NCBI GenBank assembly: GCA_040881985.1
Contig: JBBECE010000013.1
Location: 67,568-131,567 of the forward strand
Direction: 5' to 3'
Source: JBBECE01 sp040881985
GTDB taxonomy: Bacteria > Pseudomonadota > Alphaproteobacteria > Rhizobiales > Devosiaceae
DNA: 64,000 nucleotides
The stretch's first letter is position 1, and every line of letters starts with the position of its first letter. Positions 26,789-34,678 of this stretch are shown piece by piece. A program made the position numbers and the translations under genes. The notes beneath the pieces were generated by a model, which saw only the letters and a list, made by a program, of their open reading frames with translations, did not search any database and was not told the origin of the DNA.

Positions 26789-28042
26789 CTACTCGGCCGG
26801 TTCCAGTTCGACCCCGACGGTCGCCCGTTGAGCGCCCTTGGCCGCGAGTGACCTGACGATCGGACAGCCGGTCGTCGCTTCGCAGTACCGGCCCAGCCGG
26901 CCGGAAGCGAGGTCGCGCCGCAAGTCCCGCATCGGGGTGGAATTCAACGCCGCCTCGATCCCGGACGCGAGATTTTCGGTATTGATCTCGCTCCATTTGA
27001 CGATCGGATCGCGCCCGTAGCAGCACGGCATCAGCCCGCGATTAAGCAGATAGGCGGTCTTCCACGGTTCGCCGCAGAGCGGCTCGCCGGCGGCGTTCGG
27101 CATGTTGTTGACGGCGAAATCGTCCCATTCGACGGTGACATCGACGCCGGCCCGGCGCGCCGCTTCGCGGCAGCGCGGCCCGATCTCACGCAGCTGCGCG
27201 AAGTTCAGGCATTCCCGATCGTAGTCGAATTTGTAGCCGTAGTGGTTTATCCGGCGCACATCCATCCGGTCCTCGAGGTAGAGCGAGCGAAAGCAGAGCC
27301 GGTCGACCCCGACCGAGGCCATCAGCTCGACGAACGGCTCGATCTCGGCGACATTCGACGCCATGATGATGAAGCTGACGATGAGTTCGGGCAGGACGCC
27401 CCGCCCGCCCTTTTCCGCCGCCAGCGCCGTGAGGTTCTCGACGATCAGGTCGAACCGGTGGTCGCGATAGCGCTTGTATCCCGCCGAAGTTGCCGCATCG
27501 ACCGACACATAGACGCGCGCTGGCCTGCCGACGAGCTTGGCGCGGTTCTTCGCCGAAAGCGTCTGGCCATTGGATGTGAACTCGAACACCCGCCCGCCTT
27601 CGGTCGCCATCTCGACCGTCCGGCCGAACTGCTTCTCGAGCGGGGGCTCGCCATAGCTGCAATCGTTGATCGCCAGCGCATCGTCGAAGAACCGGCCCAG
27701 CCGCATGAGGAAGTCGGGCGTCTGGTCGGGCGAGTCTGTCTCCATCCGCTTTGCCCAGTCCCACGAGCAATAGGCGCAGGCAACTTCGTTGGCGATGTTG
27801 CAGGTCCGCGAGATGGTGATCCTCAGCATCGGCGGCGCCGACCGCAGCACCTCCGCGCCGCGCTCGAATTCGACCTGGTTGAGCACCGCGTTGGCGTGCC
27901 GCCCGGCAATGAGATCGTGCAAATGGCCGTCGTCGTGAAAGACCGCCTCGCCGAGCATCAGACCCAGTTCCCGGCCGTCCCGCGGCGGCCCGAAGGGCGC
28001 TGCAACCTCAAAGGCGAACTGCGTCGCTCCGCCAGTCGCCAA
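26789..28042 (-). CDS. Radical SAM/SPASM-like protein (downstream part of an amber-split gene)
   Basis: If translation restarts at TTG 28042 the product is 417 residues. The iron-sulfur motif is CNIANEVACAYC at residues 81-92, spaced CX7CX2C instead of the usual CX3CX2C. The radical-SAM barrel follows (FEFTSNGQTLSAKNRAKLVG; VYVSVDAATSAGYKRYRDHR). A SPASM-like C-terminal cysteine set is present: EPLCGEP, LMPCCYG and RYCEATTGCP. The first 40 residues (FAFEVAAPFGPPRDGRELGL) are not part of the barrel; they look like the second half of the beta-sandwich whose first half is in the preceding frame at 28052-28363. The substrate is unknown. Confidence 0.8.
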   Translation of the reverse strand: MATGGATQFAFEVAAPFGPPRDGRELGLMLGEAVFHDDGHLHDLIAGRHANAVLNQVEFERGAEVLRSAPPMLRITISRTCNIANEVACAYCSWDWAKRMETDSPDQTPDFLMRLGRFFDDALAINDCSYGEPPLEKQFGRTVEMATEGGRVFEFTSNGQTLSAKNRAKLVGRPARVYVSVDAATSAGYKRYRDHRFDLIVENLTALAAEKGGRGVLPELIVSFIIMASNVAEIEPFVELMASVGVDRLCFRSLYLEDRMDVRRINHYGYKFDYDRECLNFAQLREIGPRCREAARRAGVDVTVEWDDFAVNNMPNAAGEPLCGEPWKTAYLLNRGLMPCCYGRDPIVKWSEINTENLASGIEAALNSTPMRDLRRDLASGRLGRYCEATTGCPIVRSLAAKGAQRATVGVELEPAE

Positions 28043-28051
28043 GTCGATGCG

Positions 28052-28363
28052 CTACCAGCCCACGTAGAGCTCGACTTCGGAAACTTCGTCCCCCGCCTGC
28101 ACCCGCAACCGGTTGTGCGGCAGCGGGCTGGCGAACGAGAGCATCAAATAGGCCGGCGCGCTCGCCGGGGCGGCAAGCCCAAAGGATTGCCGCGACCAGC
28201 GAAACCAACCGTCGCGACTCCGTTCGATGCCTAGGAATTCGTTGTTGTCGAGAGCCTCAAGTCCAATTGCGGTGCGCATCCGTCCGCCCTGTCCGGTCGA
28301 CACCTTTGCGAAGCCTTCAGAGTGGGGTTCGGTCGCGGATTTGTCTAGCGAATTGATCGCCAT
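28052..28363 (-). pseudogene. Upstream half of an amber-interrupted beta-sandwich/radical SAM gene
   Basis: The 103-residue frame from ATG 28363 ends at TAG 28054-28052 after ...E-V-E-L-Y-V-G-W. It is in exactly the same frame as the radical-SAM gene that follows; only three codons separate the TAG from TTG 28042. Read through, the combined protein would have 524 residues. Its first 140 would make one domain like the C-terminal domain of the neighbouring GMC oxidoreductase: a DGW...W start, then a DGRELGL end matching DGRTLGI in GMC. It may be a nonsense mutation (for example CAG to TAG), suppression, or a sequence error. Start and frame are seen; the domain pairing is inference. Confidence 0.65.
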
Positions 28364-28368
28364 CGCGC

Positions 28369-28572
28369 TTACCGCTTCGGCTGGCTTTGCGCTTCCTCGG
28401 TCGCCGAGATGATCCAGCCCTCGCGCTCGACCACCCGGCCGGCGCGATAGTCCTCGGTGATCGCCTTGAGGGTGGCAAGGCCTTCCACATTGGGGCAGGC
28501 CGCGCCAACCGGATCCTCATCCGCCGCTGGCTTTGCCTTGCCTTTCGCGCCCTTTGCCGGCCGATCTTTCAT
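28369..28572 (-). CDS. 67-residue protein coupled to GMC oxidoreductase and radical SAM gene
   Basis: A short protein starting at ATG 28572, overlapping the GMC oxidoreductase stop (ATGA), and ending five bases before the next start. The N-terminus is Lys/Ala-rich and probably disordered (MKDRPAKGAKGKAKPAADED). Then comes GAACPNVEGLATLKAITEDY and a tail VVEREGWIISATEEAQSQPK. One cysteine is present. Size, coupling and a radical-SAM neighbour would suit a precursor peptide or a peptide-binding chaperone, but a small regulatory or structural partner of the oxidoreductase is equally possible. No family recognised. Confidence 0.65.
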   Translation of the reverse strand: MKDRPAKGAKGKAKPAADEDPVGAACPNVEGLATLKAITEDYRAGRVVEREGWIISATEEAQSQPKR

Positions 28573-30410
28573 CGCAACTGCACCTCCTCGAGAAATATTC
28601 CGAGCGTGCGGCCGTCCAGGCTTTCGCCGAGGGATTTCGGACTGCTCAGATTGTCAAAGCGGAATTCGACCTTCGCCAACCCGTCCGCGCCGAGCCCGAA
28701 ACTCTTGGCGAAAATGCCGCCCGCCGGACCCTCGAAGGCCTTCCGCCCGTTGATCCGCAATTCCACCCTTGCCTCCGCATAGGGCTTGCCGTAGAACCGG
28801 ATTTCGGTCGCCTCGCCGACCGGCACCAGCATCCCCGCCTTCTCCGCATTGGACCAGACTCCTTCCGGCTCGAGCTTTGACCAGCCGCCCCTGAGTACAG
28901 CCGCGCGCCCGCCCTCGGCCCTGAAGCCGAAGCTGATAACTGGCCGGCGGCGCGCCCGGATCAGGTGGTCGGCGAGCCGCGCCGCCAGCGCCGCCAGATT
29001 GAGCGTCGGATTGACCCAGTCGCAGCTCGGAAACACCGACGCCCCCGCTACATAGAGATTGTCGAGCCCGAAGACGCGCGCATCCGCATCGACGACCCCA
29101 GCGCCCCGGTTCCCCGCCATCCGCGTCGCCCCCATGTGATGCTCGGTCGTGGTGGTCGGAACGCCGCTCCAATCCTCGCCCCGCGCCTCCGGCTTGAGAC
29201 GGCACCGGGCGACCCCGCGCTGGCTGATGAGACTCGCGAACAGCACCACCGTCCGGCGCATCCGGACATAGTCCTCCGCCTCGACGTGCCAATGCGCCCG
29301 CGCCAGCGGGAACCCGTCGATATCGAGCCGCGATGACAGCTCGATCCGGCTCGCGGCCGTCGGCGTCTGCTCGAAAGTGAATCGCGGCTGGGCGTGCCAA
29401 TAGCCACCGCTCTTGAGCGCCAACCACCGATCCCCCTCCGCCGCTTGCCCGTCGTCCGCCCAGCGCACCGCCCCCGGCATCAGGGCGCTAAAACGCGGCA
29501 GCCCCTGACGATCGATAAACTCGTCGGTGAAGGAAAAATACAGCCGGTCGACGCGCTCGTCCCCGAAGGGCGGTGCCAGCCGTGTGAGATCGACACGCTC
29601 GTCGACGAACATGTCGAGCGGCCGCACGTTCGGATGCTCGACGAACCATTTGCCGGTCAGGGCGTTCGGTCCTCCGCCGAGCGGATTGCCGGCCGGATAT
29701 TTTCGCCCCGCCCACAGCATCAGGCGCGGGTTCTCGATACCCCCGCCGCAAAGGATCAGGGTCCTGACCGAAAGCGTTTGAGCCCGCCGCGACGGCCGAT
29801 GCAACAGGTCGATCGACGCCGCCCGGCCGCCCGCAGCATCGAGATGAATGTCGACAACTCTTGTGTCGAGCAGCACGTCGATCGCGGGATGGGCGGCGAA
29901 CCGCGCGATCGAGGCCGCATCGCCCAGCCGCCGGATCGGGTGGCTGTGCCGGGCGTGCAAAATCCGCAGATGCCGGTGATCGGCGAGGAGCGGATCGACG
30001 AGGTATGGCTCCGGATCGTCGAACGCCTGCGGCGCAAGGTTGAGGAACTTCTCGGCCTCCGGCAGGTAGCGCGCATACTCTTCGAACCGGATCGGCCAGC
30101 CCGGAAACCGCTCGCGGTTCTCGAATACGACGGGCGACATGGGAACGGCTAGTCCCGCCCAGTGGTTCGAGGTGCCGCCCAGCGCCGATAGCCGCGAATT
30201 GACCGTCCGGATCCCCGGTTTGCCGGTCGCGTCGATCTCGTAATAGCCGTAGCCGGCGGCGCGCGGAACCTTCTCATTGCCCGCCTCGATGACCAGCACC
30301 CGCCCGTCCGCGCTCAGCCGCTCGGCGAGCAGCAGCCCGGCAACCCCCGCCCCGACGATCACATAGCCGTGCCCCGGCGGGCTCCCGTTCTCTGGAAATT
30401 CCACGAACAC
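28569..30410 (-). CDS. GMC-family FAD oxidoreductase with extra C-terminal beta domain
   Basis: A 613-residue flavoprotein. The FAD-binding motif is YVIVGAGVAGLLLAERL near residue 16, with VLVIEAG. LSALGGTSNHWAGLAVP is the second GMC signature region. EHHMGATRM carries a histidine pair, and WVNPTLNLAALAARLADHL closes the FAD domain. GMC enzymes oxidise alcohols, sugars or aldehydes. Residues about 489 to 613 form an additional domain (GGWSKLEPEGVWSNAEKAG ... SLGESLDGRTLGIFLEEVQ) not normally part of GMC proteins, resembling a carbohydrate-associated beta-sandwich. The start is GTG 30410, with GTG 30404 as alternative. It is the first gene of a coupled minus-strand operon. Confidence 0.87.
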   Translation of the reverse strand: MFVEFPENGSPPGHGYVIVGAGVAGLLLAERLSADGRVLVIEAGNEKVPRAAGYGYYEIDATGKPGIRTVNSRLSALGGTSNHWAGLAVPMSPVVFENRERFPGWPIRFEEYARYLPEAEKFLNLAPQAFDDPEPYLVDPLLADHRHLRILHARHSHPIRRLGDAASIARFAAHPAIDVLLDTRVVDIHLDAAGGRAASIDLLHRPSRRAQTLSVRTLILCGGGIENPRLMLWAGRKYPAGNPLGGGPNALTGKWFVEHPNVRPLDMFVDERVDLTRLAPPFGDERVDRLYFSFTDEFIDRQGLPRFSALMPGAVRWADDGQAAEGDRWLALKSGGYWHAQPRFTFEQTPTAASRIELSSRLDIDGFPLARAHWHVEAEDYVRMRRTVVLFASLISQRGVARCRLKPEARGEDWSGVPTTTTEHHMGATRMAGNRGAGVVDADARVFGLDNLYVAGASVFPSCDWVNPTLNLAALAARLADHLIRARRRPVISFGFRAEGGRAAVLRGGWSKLEPEGVWSNAEKAGMLVPVGEATEIRFYGKPYAEARVELRINGRKAFEGPAGGIFAKSFGLGADGLAKVEFRFDNLSSPKSLGESLDGRTLGIFLEEVQLR

Positions 30411-30575
30411 AATTCGACCCGATTGTTGCGGACTGACATGACAGCTGCCCGGGCGGCGGGTAGCGGGCGGAGCAACATAAACCTCGATTGCTCAAGCTCG
30501 GTCAACCACCCAGGCGCCGGCGCCTTCCCAGGCGCTTTGCCGTGGGGCCTGGAAAAGCGCTGGCACACCGGCTAA

Positions 30576-30603
30576 TTGGGGAGCACTCTTTGGGGAGCAC
30601 TCT
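30576..30603. repeat. Perfect tandem duplication of 14 bases
   Basis: TTGGGGAGCACTCT occurs twice head to tail at 30576-30589 and 30590-30603, in the 217-base divergent region between the GMC gene and the CapK-like gene, 24 bases before the latter's ATG. It may affect spacing of a promoter or ribosome-binding site, or may be a recent slippage event. Confidence 0.85.
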
Positions 30604-30627
30604 ACTGATTACTTTACGGCCCATTCC

Positions 30628-32004
30628 ATGCGTCCCATGCAACCCGCGATCTCCTTGGCCAGCGCCGTGCTGGCGCGCCAGCCGTTCCGAACGCTCAAGG
30701 GATTGGCGAGCACCTACCTCGCCTTTTCGGTTGCCGAACGCCTCGAACGCCGGCACGTCCTGACCAAACTCGCAGAAATGCGCGCCCACGGCAGGCTTGC
30801 CCCGGCCGAGCGCCGTCGCGTTGCGCTCGACCGGCTCGCCGCGACCGTCGCCTTCGCCGCTGAAATCGTCCCCTATTACCGCGATGTCTTCTCGCGCCGC
30901 CCGCCCGACCCCGAGAAAATCCGCGGCGATCCGCGCTATCTCGAGGATCTGCCCTTCCTCACCAAGGACATCATTCGGCAACAAGGTCCGCGCCTGTTTT
31001 CGCGACCCCTCGAGGGCATCCATGTTCATGCTTGCCAGACGGGCGGATCGACAGGCCCGTCCTGCACTGTCTATTACGACGACGAAGCGGCGGACTATTC
31101 CGCCGCCCTGACCATTTTTGCCCGTGAGACCATCGGCAAGCGCCGCGATATGCCGGAGGCCCATCTGGCCGCCCGCTTCGCCGATGTCGAGCTCGGCCTA
31201 TTTCCGAGCCGCGAAGATTTCAAATGCTTCGCCATGAACCGCACCAACCTGCTGTTCGATCGCCTCGACGCCGCGGGGCTCGAGGAAATGTGGCGGACGC
31301 TGCTGCGCCACCGGCCCTTCCTCCTGCACGGTCATCCCTCGACCCTCGATGCGCTCGCCGCCCATGTCGAGCGCGTCCATGGCGGCGGCAAGGCTTTCGA
31401 GGTGTTCGAATCGAGCGGGGAGAGTCTTGACCCGGCGCAGCGCCGCCGCATCGAGTCGGCGCTCAACTGCCGCGTCGTCAATCGCTACGGCCTCGCCGAG
31501 ATCGGCATTGTCGCCTACGAGAAGCGCGGCGTCGAAGGCGAGCTCGACGTCTTCGACGCTCTCGCCTGGCCCGAGACAAGGCCGGCCACCGACGCTCCCG
31601 GCTCCGAGCTTGTCCTGACCGGGCTCCGCAATTCGCTAATGCCGCTGATCCGCTACGCGACCGGCGACCTCGCCCGGCTCGAGGTGCAAGACCACGGCCC
31701 GGTCCTCACCGATCTCATCGGCCGCATCCACGACATGGTGCCGATCAACGGCGTTCCTTATCCGAGCCACCATATCCAGGACGTACTCGAACACCGGATC
31801 GGCGGGGTCGAGGAATTCCAGATCGACCTCGGTGCTACCCCGCCGGTGCTGCGCATCGTCGCCGCGCCGGGCGCCAATCCGCAGACCATCCACCGCAAGC
31901 TTGACGCCTACTGGCCGGGCGCCTTCGCCATCGAATTCGTCGCCCGTGGCGCCCTGCGCCGCGTCGGCCACCTTGCCAAGTTCCGGCACGTGGTCAACGC
32001 GTGA
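30628..32004 (+). CDS. CapK/PaaK-like adenylate-forming enzyme
   Basis: A 458-residue protein of the phenylacetate-CoA ligase-like family that occurs in capsule clusters as CapK. The ATP-binding loop is QTGGSTGPSCTVYYDD near residue 140. The adenylation core shows FESSGESLDPAQRRRIESAL, then VVNRYGLAEIGIVAYE and RYATGDLARLEVQ, with DLIGRIHDM toward the C-terminal subdomain. Such enzymes activate carboxylic acids as acyl-adenylates; in capsule loci they probably help attach an acyl or amino-acid group. It starts at ATG 30628 (ATG 30637 alternative). It heads a plus-strand operon, and its stop overlaps the next start as GTGA. Confidence 0.85.
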   Translation: MRPMQPAISLASAVLARQPFRTLKGLASTYLAFSVAERLERRHVLTKLAEMRAHGRLAPAERRRVALDRLAATVAFAAEIVPYYRDVFSRRPPDPEKIRGDPRYLEDLPFLTKDIIRQQGPRLFSRPLEGIHVHACQTGGSTGPSCTVYYDDEAADYSAALTIFARETIGKRRDMPEAHLAARFADVELGLFPSREDFKCFAMNRTNLLFDRLDAAGLEEMWRTLLRHRPFLLHGHPSTLDALAAHVERVHGGGKAFEVFESSGESLDPAQRRRIESALNCRVVNRYGLAEIGIVAYEKRGVEGELDVFDALAWPETRPATDAPGSELVLTGLRNSLMPLIRYATGDLARLEVQDHGPVLTDLIGRIHDMVPINGVPYPSHHIQDVLEHRIGGVEEFQIDLGATPPVLRIVAAPGANPQTIHRKLDAYWPGAFAIEFVARGALRRVGHLAKFRHVVNA

Positions 32005-33569
32005 TCGGCGTCGTTGCGGCCGCGCCACTCGCCGAGGCGAAATCCCTCGTCGGCGCGGCGCTGCACCGGTCGCTTGGGCTGGGCGCCGTCGCCGAAACGG
32101 ACTTCGACGCCCTGCCCGACAGCCGCTTCCGGATTCTTGTCGCCATCGGCCCTTCCGAAAGCGAAGCCAAATCCCTGGCGCGCTGGCTCACCGCCGGGCC
32201 GCGCAAGGTCGTGCTTTTTGGCGAATTGCCTCAGGCAATCGTGCGATTTTTCGGCCAGACCATTTCCACAGGTCGCGCGCTGCCCGCCAGGTGGGCCGAA
32301 GCCGATCCCGCCGGGCCCCGTCAATTCAGCGAAAGCCCCGGAGCGATCCTGTATTGTGACCTTGTCCGCCATCTGGGCGGCGCTCCCTGGCGGCGGGCGC
32401 TCAGCCGATTCGATTTCGCGGACGAATGGAACAATCTCCCCTACGGCGCTGTCCGGACGGACAATTCGATCTGGGCTCTCGCCGCCTCGCAGCGCCTGAC
32501 GCCGGAAGCCGAGCTCGCGGTCCTCTCCGGCCCGCGGGGCGAGGCGCTGGCCACCTATGCGTCTCTCCTCGACCAGCCCGATGCCGCGCTCCTCTGGTTC
32601 AACCGGCCGACCGGCCCGATCGACTCGGTTGAATGGCGGCTCGTCGAGAACTTTCTCTCCGCCCACCGTGCCGATGACCTCCCCTCGGCCCCGGTCCTCT
32701 CCGAAATCCCCTTCGGCCACGACGCCGCCGCGACCATGCGGCTCGACTGCGACGAGGATTTGGCCTCGGCGCGCCCGCTGTTCGACGCCTATGGTGAGCT
32801 GGGCGTGCCGTTCTCTCTCGCAGTGCACACTGCGCTGCTCGCCGACAAGGCGCATCACCCCCTGCTCCGGGACGCGCGCGCCTCGGGCGGCAGTCTGCTC
32901 TCCCATTCGGCGACCCATCCGGCCGATTGGGGCGGCTCTCACGCCGCCGCGCTCGCCGAGGCAAAACAATCCGCCGCCGCCATCGCCGCCGTCACCGGCA
33001 CCCCGCCGCGTTTCGCCGTCTCGCCCTTCCACCGCACCACCGGCTTCGCGCTCGCCGCCCTTGCCGAGGCGGGTTACGACGGCTGCATCGGCGGCAGCGC
33101 CTGCGGCGATCCGCAATTCGTCATGGCGCGAGGCGGCGCTGCCGCGAGCCTGCCCCCCGGCTTCGCCTTCCATACCCAGCAATGCATGCTGCATGGGGAT
33201 TGCCTCGCTCCCCGTCCCGATCCCATCGCCACCTTCCGCGCCGCCTTTGACCTCGCTCTTGCCGGCGGCAGCTTCTTCGCCTGGCTCGACCATCCCTTTT
33301 CGCTTCGCTACCAATATGGCTGGCCCGACGAGGAGACCCGCATCCAGATGCATCGCCTTCTCATCGCCCACATCCGCGCCCGCGCCAAGAACCCGTTGTT
33401 CCTCAGCCAGGACGCGGCGATGGATTTTCTGCGCCTCAAGTCCCTGACCCGCCTTGGCGCGGGCTTGGACGGCGCAATCACGGTCACCTCGCCCGAAAAC
33501 CCACCGTCCGTCTTGCCGCTCGCCATCGACTATCGCGGCAAGCGCGTCCCCGCCGGGGCGGGTGTATGA
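32001..33569 (+). CDS. Polysaccharide deacetylase-like protein with large N-terminal extension
   Basis: A 522-residue protein starting GTG 32001. The last 270 residues resemble the NodB-type deacetylase barrel: MRLDCDEDLASARPLFDAYG takes the place of the usual TFDD metal motif, and LLSHSATHPADW is an H-x3-H zinc motif. SPFHRTTGFALAALAEAGYD and FAWLDHPFSLRY cover the later motifs. The first 245 residues have no recognised family. The enzyme class removes N- or O-acetyl groups from polysaccharides. A cytoplasmic location is suggested because no signal peptide is visible, unusual for a polymer deacetylase. It is coupled at both ends by 4-base overlaps. Confidence 0.75.
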   Translation: MIGVVAAAPLAEAKSLVGAALHRSLGLGAVAETDFDALPDSRFRILVAIGPSESEAKSLARWLTAGPRKVVLFGELPQAIVRFFGQTISTGRALPARWAEADPAGPRQFSESPGAILYCDLVRHLGGAPWRRALSRFDFADEWNNLPYGAVRTDNSIWALAASQRLTPEAELAVLSGPRGEALATYASLLDQPDAALLWFNRPTGPIDSVEWRLVENFLSAHRADDLPSAPVLSEIPFGHDAAATMRLDCDEDLASARPLFDAYGELGVPFSLAVHTALLADKAHHPLLRDARASGGSLLSHSATHPADWGGSHAAALAEAKQSAAAIAAVTGTPPRFAVSPFHRTTGFALAALAEAGYDGCIGGSACGDPQFVMARGGAAASLPPGFAFHTQQCMLHGDCLAPRPDPIATFRAAFDLALAGGSFFAWLDHPFSLRYQYGWPDEETRIQMHRLLIAHIRARAKNPLFLSQDAAMDFLRLKSLTRLGAGLDGAITVTSPENPPSVLPLAIDYRGKRVPAGAGV

Positions 33570-34678
33570 ACGCGCTATTCGTCCTCGGCACCAGGCCCGA
33601 GGTCATTAAGCTTGCCCCGGTTATCGCCGCCTGCCGGCCAGTCATCGAGGTCAAGGTCGCCGCGACCGGCCAGCACCGCGAAATGCTCGCCCAGGCCCTC
33701 GCCACTTTCGGCCTTGTCCCGGATTTCGCCTTCGATGCCATGCAGCCCGATCAGGGGTTGAGCGCCCTTGCCGCCCGGCTGATCGAGGGCATGGACGGAG
33801 TGCTGGCGCAAGCCAACCCCGACTGGGTGATCGTCGGGGGCGACACCACCACCGCCTTCGCCACCGCGCTCGCGGCCTTTCATCGGCGGATCCGCGTTGC
33901 CCATGTCGAGGCGGGTCTGCGCACCCGCGACCTAGCCGCGCCATTTCCCGAGGAGGCCAACCGCGCCATGCTGGCCCGCCTCGCGACCCTGCATTTCGCC
34001 CCCACCGAGAGAGCCCGCGACAATCTCCTCGCCGAGGGGATCGCCGAAGCGGCCATCCATGTGACCGGCAACACCATCGTCGACGCCGTCGCCGCGATCC
34101 GCGCCGCCTCCAATCCCGTCGTCCTCGAAGCGGCGCTGCCGATCCGGCTCGACGGCTCGCCAATCGTCCTCGTCACCTGTCATCGCCGCGAGAATTTCGG
34201 CCCGGCACTGGCAAATATCTGCGAGGCAATTGCACACCTCTCCGCCCACTATCCCGGCCATCGGTTCGTTTTCGCCGTCCATCCCAACCCGAACATCCTC
34301 GGCTCCGTCCGCGCCCGCCTCGGCAGCGTCCGCAACATCGAACTCATCGCCCCCCTCGACTATCCCGCGCTGCTGCTCCTTCTCGGCCGCAGCGCGCTCG
34401 TCCTCACCGATTCGGGCGGCATCCAGGAAGAAGCCCCGAGCTTCGCCGTGCCGGTTGTGGTCATGCGCGAGTTGACGGAGCGCGGCGAGGGGATCGAGGC
34501 TGGGTTCGCGACCCTTGCCGGCCGCCATCCTGCCCGCATCCTCGCGGCAGCCCGCGATTGGCTCGATCATCCCGAAAAACGCGCCGCGCTCGCCGGCCGC
34601 CCCAACCCCTATGGCGACGGCCACGCCTCGACCCGCATCCGCGACTTGCTGCTTGCCGTCGGGGCCAGCCATGGCTGA
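33566..34678 (+). CDS. wecB: UDP-N-acetylglucosamine 2-epimerase
   Basis: A 370-residue enzyme that interconverts UDP-GlcNAc and UDP-ManNAc. Motifs: MNALFVLGTRPEVIKLAPVI at the N-terminus, VIVGGDTTTAFATALAAF, VAHVEAGLRT, VTCHRRENFG and LTDSGGIQEEAPSFAVPVVV. These are all standard for non-hydrolysing epimerases of this family. ATG 33566 overlaps the previous stop as ATGA. Within the locus it supplies a ManNAc-type building block. It overlaps the next glycosyltransferase start by eight bases. Confidence 0.96.
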   Translation: MNALFVLGTRPEVIKLAPVIAACRPVIEVKVAATGQHREMLAQALATFGLVPDFAFDAMQPDQGLSALAARLIEGMDGVLAQANPDWVIVGGDTTTAFATALAAFHRRIRVAHVEAGLRTRDLAAPFPEEANRAMLARLATLHFAPTERARDNLLAEGIAEAAIHVTGNTIVDAVAAIRAASNPVVLEAALPIRLDGSPIVLVTCHRRENFGPALANICEAIAHLSAHYPGHRFVFAVHPNPNILGSVRARLGSVRNIELIAPLDYPALLLLLGRSALVLTDSGGIQEEAPSFAVPVVVMRELTERGEGIEAGFATLAGRHPARILAAARDWLDHPEKRAALAGRPNPYGDGHASTRIRDLLLAVGASHG

